A DNA stretch of 8,775 bases from JAHJDR01 sp964526915 (GTDB lineage Bacteria; UBA10199; JADGCS01): the NCBI GenBank assembly GCA_964526915.1, contig CAZGMS010000178.1:1-8775 (forward strand), in the 5' to 3' direction. Shown in pieces: positions 6,298-8,775 of the stretch. Every line of letters begins with the position of its first letter. Position 1 is the first letter of the stretch. The notes below the pieces were generated by a model that was not told the DNA's origin, ran no database searches, and saw nothing but the letters and a program-made list of their open reading frames with translations. Both the position numbers and the translations under genes were made by a program.

Positions 6298-6368
6298 GTT
6301 TGTGAAATTCTTTTGAGTCGTCTACACCACACGAAAATTCATCACAACATTTTGAAGAGGACAACACG

Positions 6369-7538
6369 ATGACGACACCCATCAGTTCGACAGGACTGCC
6401 CACAACCACGAGCTTGTATACCGAAGTTGCCGCGGCAACCCACACTACGGCTGCAGGCCTTGAATACAGCCAAACGGTTGTGCAAGACGGCGATAACGAA
6501 GATAACCGTTTTTCACTTTCAAAAATTGAACCACAAGGCCCAGAGCAGGATTCTGTTGTTTTGCTCCTTCCTGGCAGTAACATGAATTTTGATTCTTATT
6601 TGATTGGTGATCATCCCTTGGCTGTAACCCTATCCAATCAAGGATATCCTGTCTATGGCTGTGATCCGAGAACAGAGCACACCAGTTTTCCTTCGGACAT
6701 ATTCAATCAGGAGACACAGGACTGGGGGTTCGACACTTATTTAAGAGATATCGAGTACGCGGTGCAAAGAATCAAGGCAGACTATCCTGAAAAAAAAATT
6801 ATTCTTGGAGGCATGTCCATTGGTGCGATTCTCACGTATGCCGCCGTGAATAAAAATCCGTCTCTGTATGACGGGGTCATTCTGATCGATGGAACTCTCT
6901 ACAGTCAGGATGATGGTTTTATTGATGTCCATAATAACCTTTGCGACAATTACACAGCCCAGATGGACAACGGCATTTATCTTGATTCCATTTACGGGGC
7001 CGGCTTTAAGAGTTTCAAATGGCTGGCAGATAAAACCAAAAACATTCCCTTGCTCAACACCACCCAAACAGCGTTGTGGCAGAGTCTCACCACACAGGTC
7101 GCGGGTTGGCACGAAGGGCACACCTTTGCCACGCCGGGGCCCGAGCCATTGAGCTATCAATATTCAACAGCCGAAAATTTGAACACGCTCATTGACCGTC
7201 TGAACAATCTGCAGGCGCACGCCATTTACAGGGATTACACTTGTGCCATGGCGAGACCTGCTGATGCCCCGCTCGCCACCGATCGTCCCAATGATCCCAC
7301 AACGAAATACATCTACAATTTGGGGGCTTTTACCAAACCGGTCTTTGCCATTTCCGCCGAACACGGGTATGGTCCCTATATTGCGGATGGTTTGAGTATT
7401 TGGGGGAGTGCGCAGGTGGGCACGGTCACACACTTCATGCGCGCTGGCGTCTCGCACATCGATCTTCTTACCGCCCGTGATCAGGATACCATGATCAACA
7501 CAGATCTTTTGCGTTGGTTGGATGAAAACGGTTTTTAA
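6369..7538 (+). CDS. Alpha/beta-hydrolase family protein
   Basis: This 389-residue serine hydrolase likely cleaves an ester, lipid or amide bond; the substrate is unknown. The start is supported by GAAGAGG (6354-6360), eight bases before the ATG. Residues 1 to about 35 are Thr/Ser/Ala-rich (MTTPISSTGLPTTTSLYTEV) and are not a Sec signal. The core begins near VVLLLPGSNMNFDSYL (63-78), where PGSN may supply the oxyanion hole. The nucleophile elbow is GGMSIGA with Ser150 in a Gly-x-Ser-x-Gly motif. After VILIDG (170-175) comes a long lid or cap region to about residue 320. The late strand PVFAISAEHG (324-333) places E331 as a possible acid, and H363 in GVSHIDLL is the likely catalytic His. It is followed after 18 bases by the M24 gene without a terminator, so the two form an operon. 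It lies downstream of palindrome copy 2. Confidence 0.85.
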   Translation: MTTPISSTGLPTTTSLYTEVAAATHTTAAGLEYSQTVVQDGDNEDNRFSLSKIEPQGPEQDSVVLLLPGSNMNFDSYLIGDHPLAVTLSNQGYPVYGCDPRTEHTSFPSDIFNQETQDWGFDTYLRDIEYAVQRIKADYPEKKIILGGMSIGAILTYAAVNKNPSLYDGVILIDGTLYSQDDGFIDVHNNLCDNYTAQMDNGIYLDSIYGAGFKSFKWLADKTKNIPLLNTTQTALWQSLTTQVAGWHEGHTFATPGPEPLSYQYSTAENLNTLIDRLNNLQAHAIYRDYTCAMARPADAPLATDRPNDPTTKYIYNLGAFTKPVFAISAEHGYGPYIADGLSIWGSAQVGTVTHFMRAGVSHIDLLTARDQDTMINTDLLRWLDENGF

Positions 7539-7556
7539 CCATTAAAGGAATTACCC

Positions 7557-8775
7557 ATGTCGTCTACAACACCCATCGTGCGTCCAGAATGGCCAACAGC
7601 AGATTTCAGTTATCAGATTCCAGCAAGGGAATATCAGCTTCGTATCGAGGCGTATCGACACCTGCTACAAGATGCCGAACTCAACGCTGGCATCATTAGC
7701 ACCGATAACTCCATCTTTTACCTGACAGGCATCGGCTACCATCCTCTCGAAAGGCCATTTTTTCTGGTCATCTCAGCCAATCCCGACGAACCTTCCCGGT
7801 TGCTGGTCCCAAAGATGGAGCGGGGCCACTTTGAAAAGGCCCTGCGCGACCTTGGAATAAAGAATATCAGCATTCTGGAGTACGCTGAATACAAGGCACT
7901 TGCTGGCCAAAACTGGGAAGATCAATTGAGCACTATGCTACAGGGTTTGAAGGGCGTTGCGGTGGAATCAGGTATTCCTGCCGACAAAAATGAAACGATC
8001 AACAGAGCCAGAACGGCGCTAGGCCAGCCAGTTACAGTACTGACTGATTTTGTAGAACAGTTGCGCCAAATCAAAAGTCCCAGAGAAATAGCGATTCTGG
8101 AACAGGCAGGGTATTATGCTGATCTGATGCTCAGCGATATTTTTGGATCGTCATACAATGGCGCGCCTGTCGCTCAGTTGTTTGCTTTGGCACGCGCGAC
8201 TCAAAATAAAATATTTGCCGACGTGTACGCCCGGGGCGACTGCCCAGATGTTCTAAGAACAAAGGCGTTGTGCGCGGCCTGGCCTTCGCGCTTCAGTGAT
8301 CAACCCCATTACATTCCGACACTGCATGATCGCTTGGGCCCGGGTTCGAATATCGCCTTTGCCTTTCCCACAGTGGCTGGACTCTGGGCAGAGGTCGAGC
8401 GCACCTATTTTGTTCAACCTCCGTCAGATCAGGAAACGCATTATTTTAATATCATGATGCGGGCTCGCGCGGCGGCACTCGCCATGGTCATGCCCGGCAA
8501 AACAGGTGCTGAAATCGATACCGCCGCTCATGAAATATTTGATCAGGAACAGGTGTTGCCCCACGTTCTGCATCGCACAGGACATGGTTTGGGCTTGGAA
8601 CATCACGAAGCACCGTATTCGAGCGCGGGTGACCATACGCGCCTTGAGCCCGGAATGGTTGTTTCAGTTGAACCGGGAATTTATGTCCCGAAAGTTGGGG
8701 GCTTCAGGCACTCAGATACGGTTTTGGTTACAAATAATGGCTATCGTTTGCTGACCAGAACTCCAACAGACATTG
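7557..8775 (+). CDS. M24-family (Xaa-Pro peptidase/creatinase fold) protein, 3' end missing
   Basis: The frame stays open to the window end, giving 406 visible residues of what must be nearly the whole protein. AAAGGAA sits just before the ATG. Residues about 25-165 form the creatinase-type N-terminal domain (NSIFYLTGIGYHP, ESGIPADK). From about 175 comes the pita-bread catalytic domain (IKSPREIAILEQAG). Signature blocks are AEVERTYFV (278-286), HRTGHGLGLEHHEAPY (339-354), LEPGMVVSVEPGIYVP (363-378) and GGFRHSDTVLVT (381-392). H343 and E372 are kept, but the first metal-binding Asp is not seen in IAFAFPTVAGLW, the second is Glu in AEVERT, and the last Glu is replaced around RHSDT. Creatinase and related M24 proteins share this ALERT/GGYRxxD-like pattern. 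It may therefore be a hydrolase of creatinase or ectoine-hydrolase type, or a peptidase with altered metal use. Its N-terminus (MSSTTPIVRP) resembles that of the upstream hydrolase. Confidence 0.88.
   Translation, partial: MSSTTPIVRPEWPTADFSYQIPAREYQLRIEAYRHLLQDAELNAGIISTDNSIFYLTGIGYHPLERPFFLVISANPDEPSRLLVPKMERGHFEKALRDLGIKNISILEYAEYKALAGQNWEDQLSTMLQGLKGVAVESGIPADKNETINRARTALGQPVTVLTDFVEQLRQIKSPREIAILEQAGYYADLMLSDIFGSSYNGAPVAQLFALARATQNKIFADVYARGDCPDVLRTKALCAAWPSRFSDQPHYIPTLHDRLGPGSNIAFAFPTVAGLWAEVERTYFVQPPSDQETHYFNIMMRARAAALAMVMPGKTGAEIDTAAHEIFDQEQVLPHVLHRTGHGLGLEHHEAPYSSAGDHTRLEPGMVVSVEPGIYVPKVGGFRHSDTVLVTNNGYRLLTRTPTDI

Noticed and set aside
6122..6583. 153-codon minus-strand frame over the hydrolase start and its upstream region
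   Set aside because: It covers the promoter region and N-terminus of a well-supported plus-strand gene, and its product is compositionally odd (Ser/Val/Cys-rich) without family features.

Overview
The window reads as chromosomal DNA of a Gram-negative bacterium of moderate GC content (roughly half G+C by eye). The Gram-negative call rests on a lipoprotein-type peptidase and on a small protein with outer-membrane-barrel-like strands. I cannot name a genus. A deltaproteobacterium-like origin is only an impression. No tRNA, rRNA, insertion sequence, integrase or CRISPR array is visible.

Left part (1-2254): an unrecognised 376-residue gene (112-1242, +) converges on a 290-residue gene (1259-2131, -), with only 16 bases between their stop codons and a GC-rich hairpin over the junction. 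The minus-strand protein carries HEYIGH, an HExxGH-type variant of the zinc-protease signature, followed by a Glu-rich helix. It may be a metalloprotease of an unrecognised family.

Centre (2255-5317): a complete M3-family oligoendopeptidase (PepF-like) with a lipoprotein signal peptide. It is followed by a 33-codon gene with a strong Shine-Dalgarno that overlaps, by ATGA, a 263-residue protein of beta-rich, barrel-like pattern without an obvious signal peptide.

Right part (5395-8775): a minus-strand VapB/VapC-type toxin-antitoxin pair with a near-consensus sigma-70 promoter. After it comes a plus-strand pair: an alpha/beta-hydrolase with a GMSIG nucleophile elbow and an M24 (Xaa-Pro peptidase/creatinase fold) protein cut off by the window end. 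The M24 protein lacks several of the canonical metal ligands and looks like the creatinase-type branch.

The strongest non-coding signal is a 23-bp identical element containing a perfect 7-2-7 palindrome (GTCCACACTTGTGGAC core). It occurs once upstream of the 33-codon/263-residue unit (4319-4341) and once upstream of the hydrolase/M24 unit (6253-6275). In both places it lies about 90-100 bases before the first start codon. This suggests that the two transcription units share a regulator. The proteins of these units also share Ser/Thr/Pro-rich N-termini that do not look like Sec signals. A common induced, possibly exported, set of proteins is a reasonable but unproven reading.
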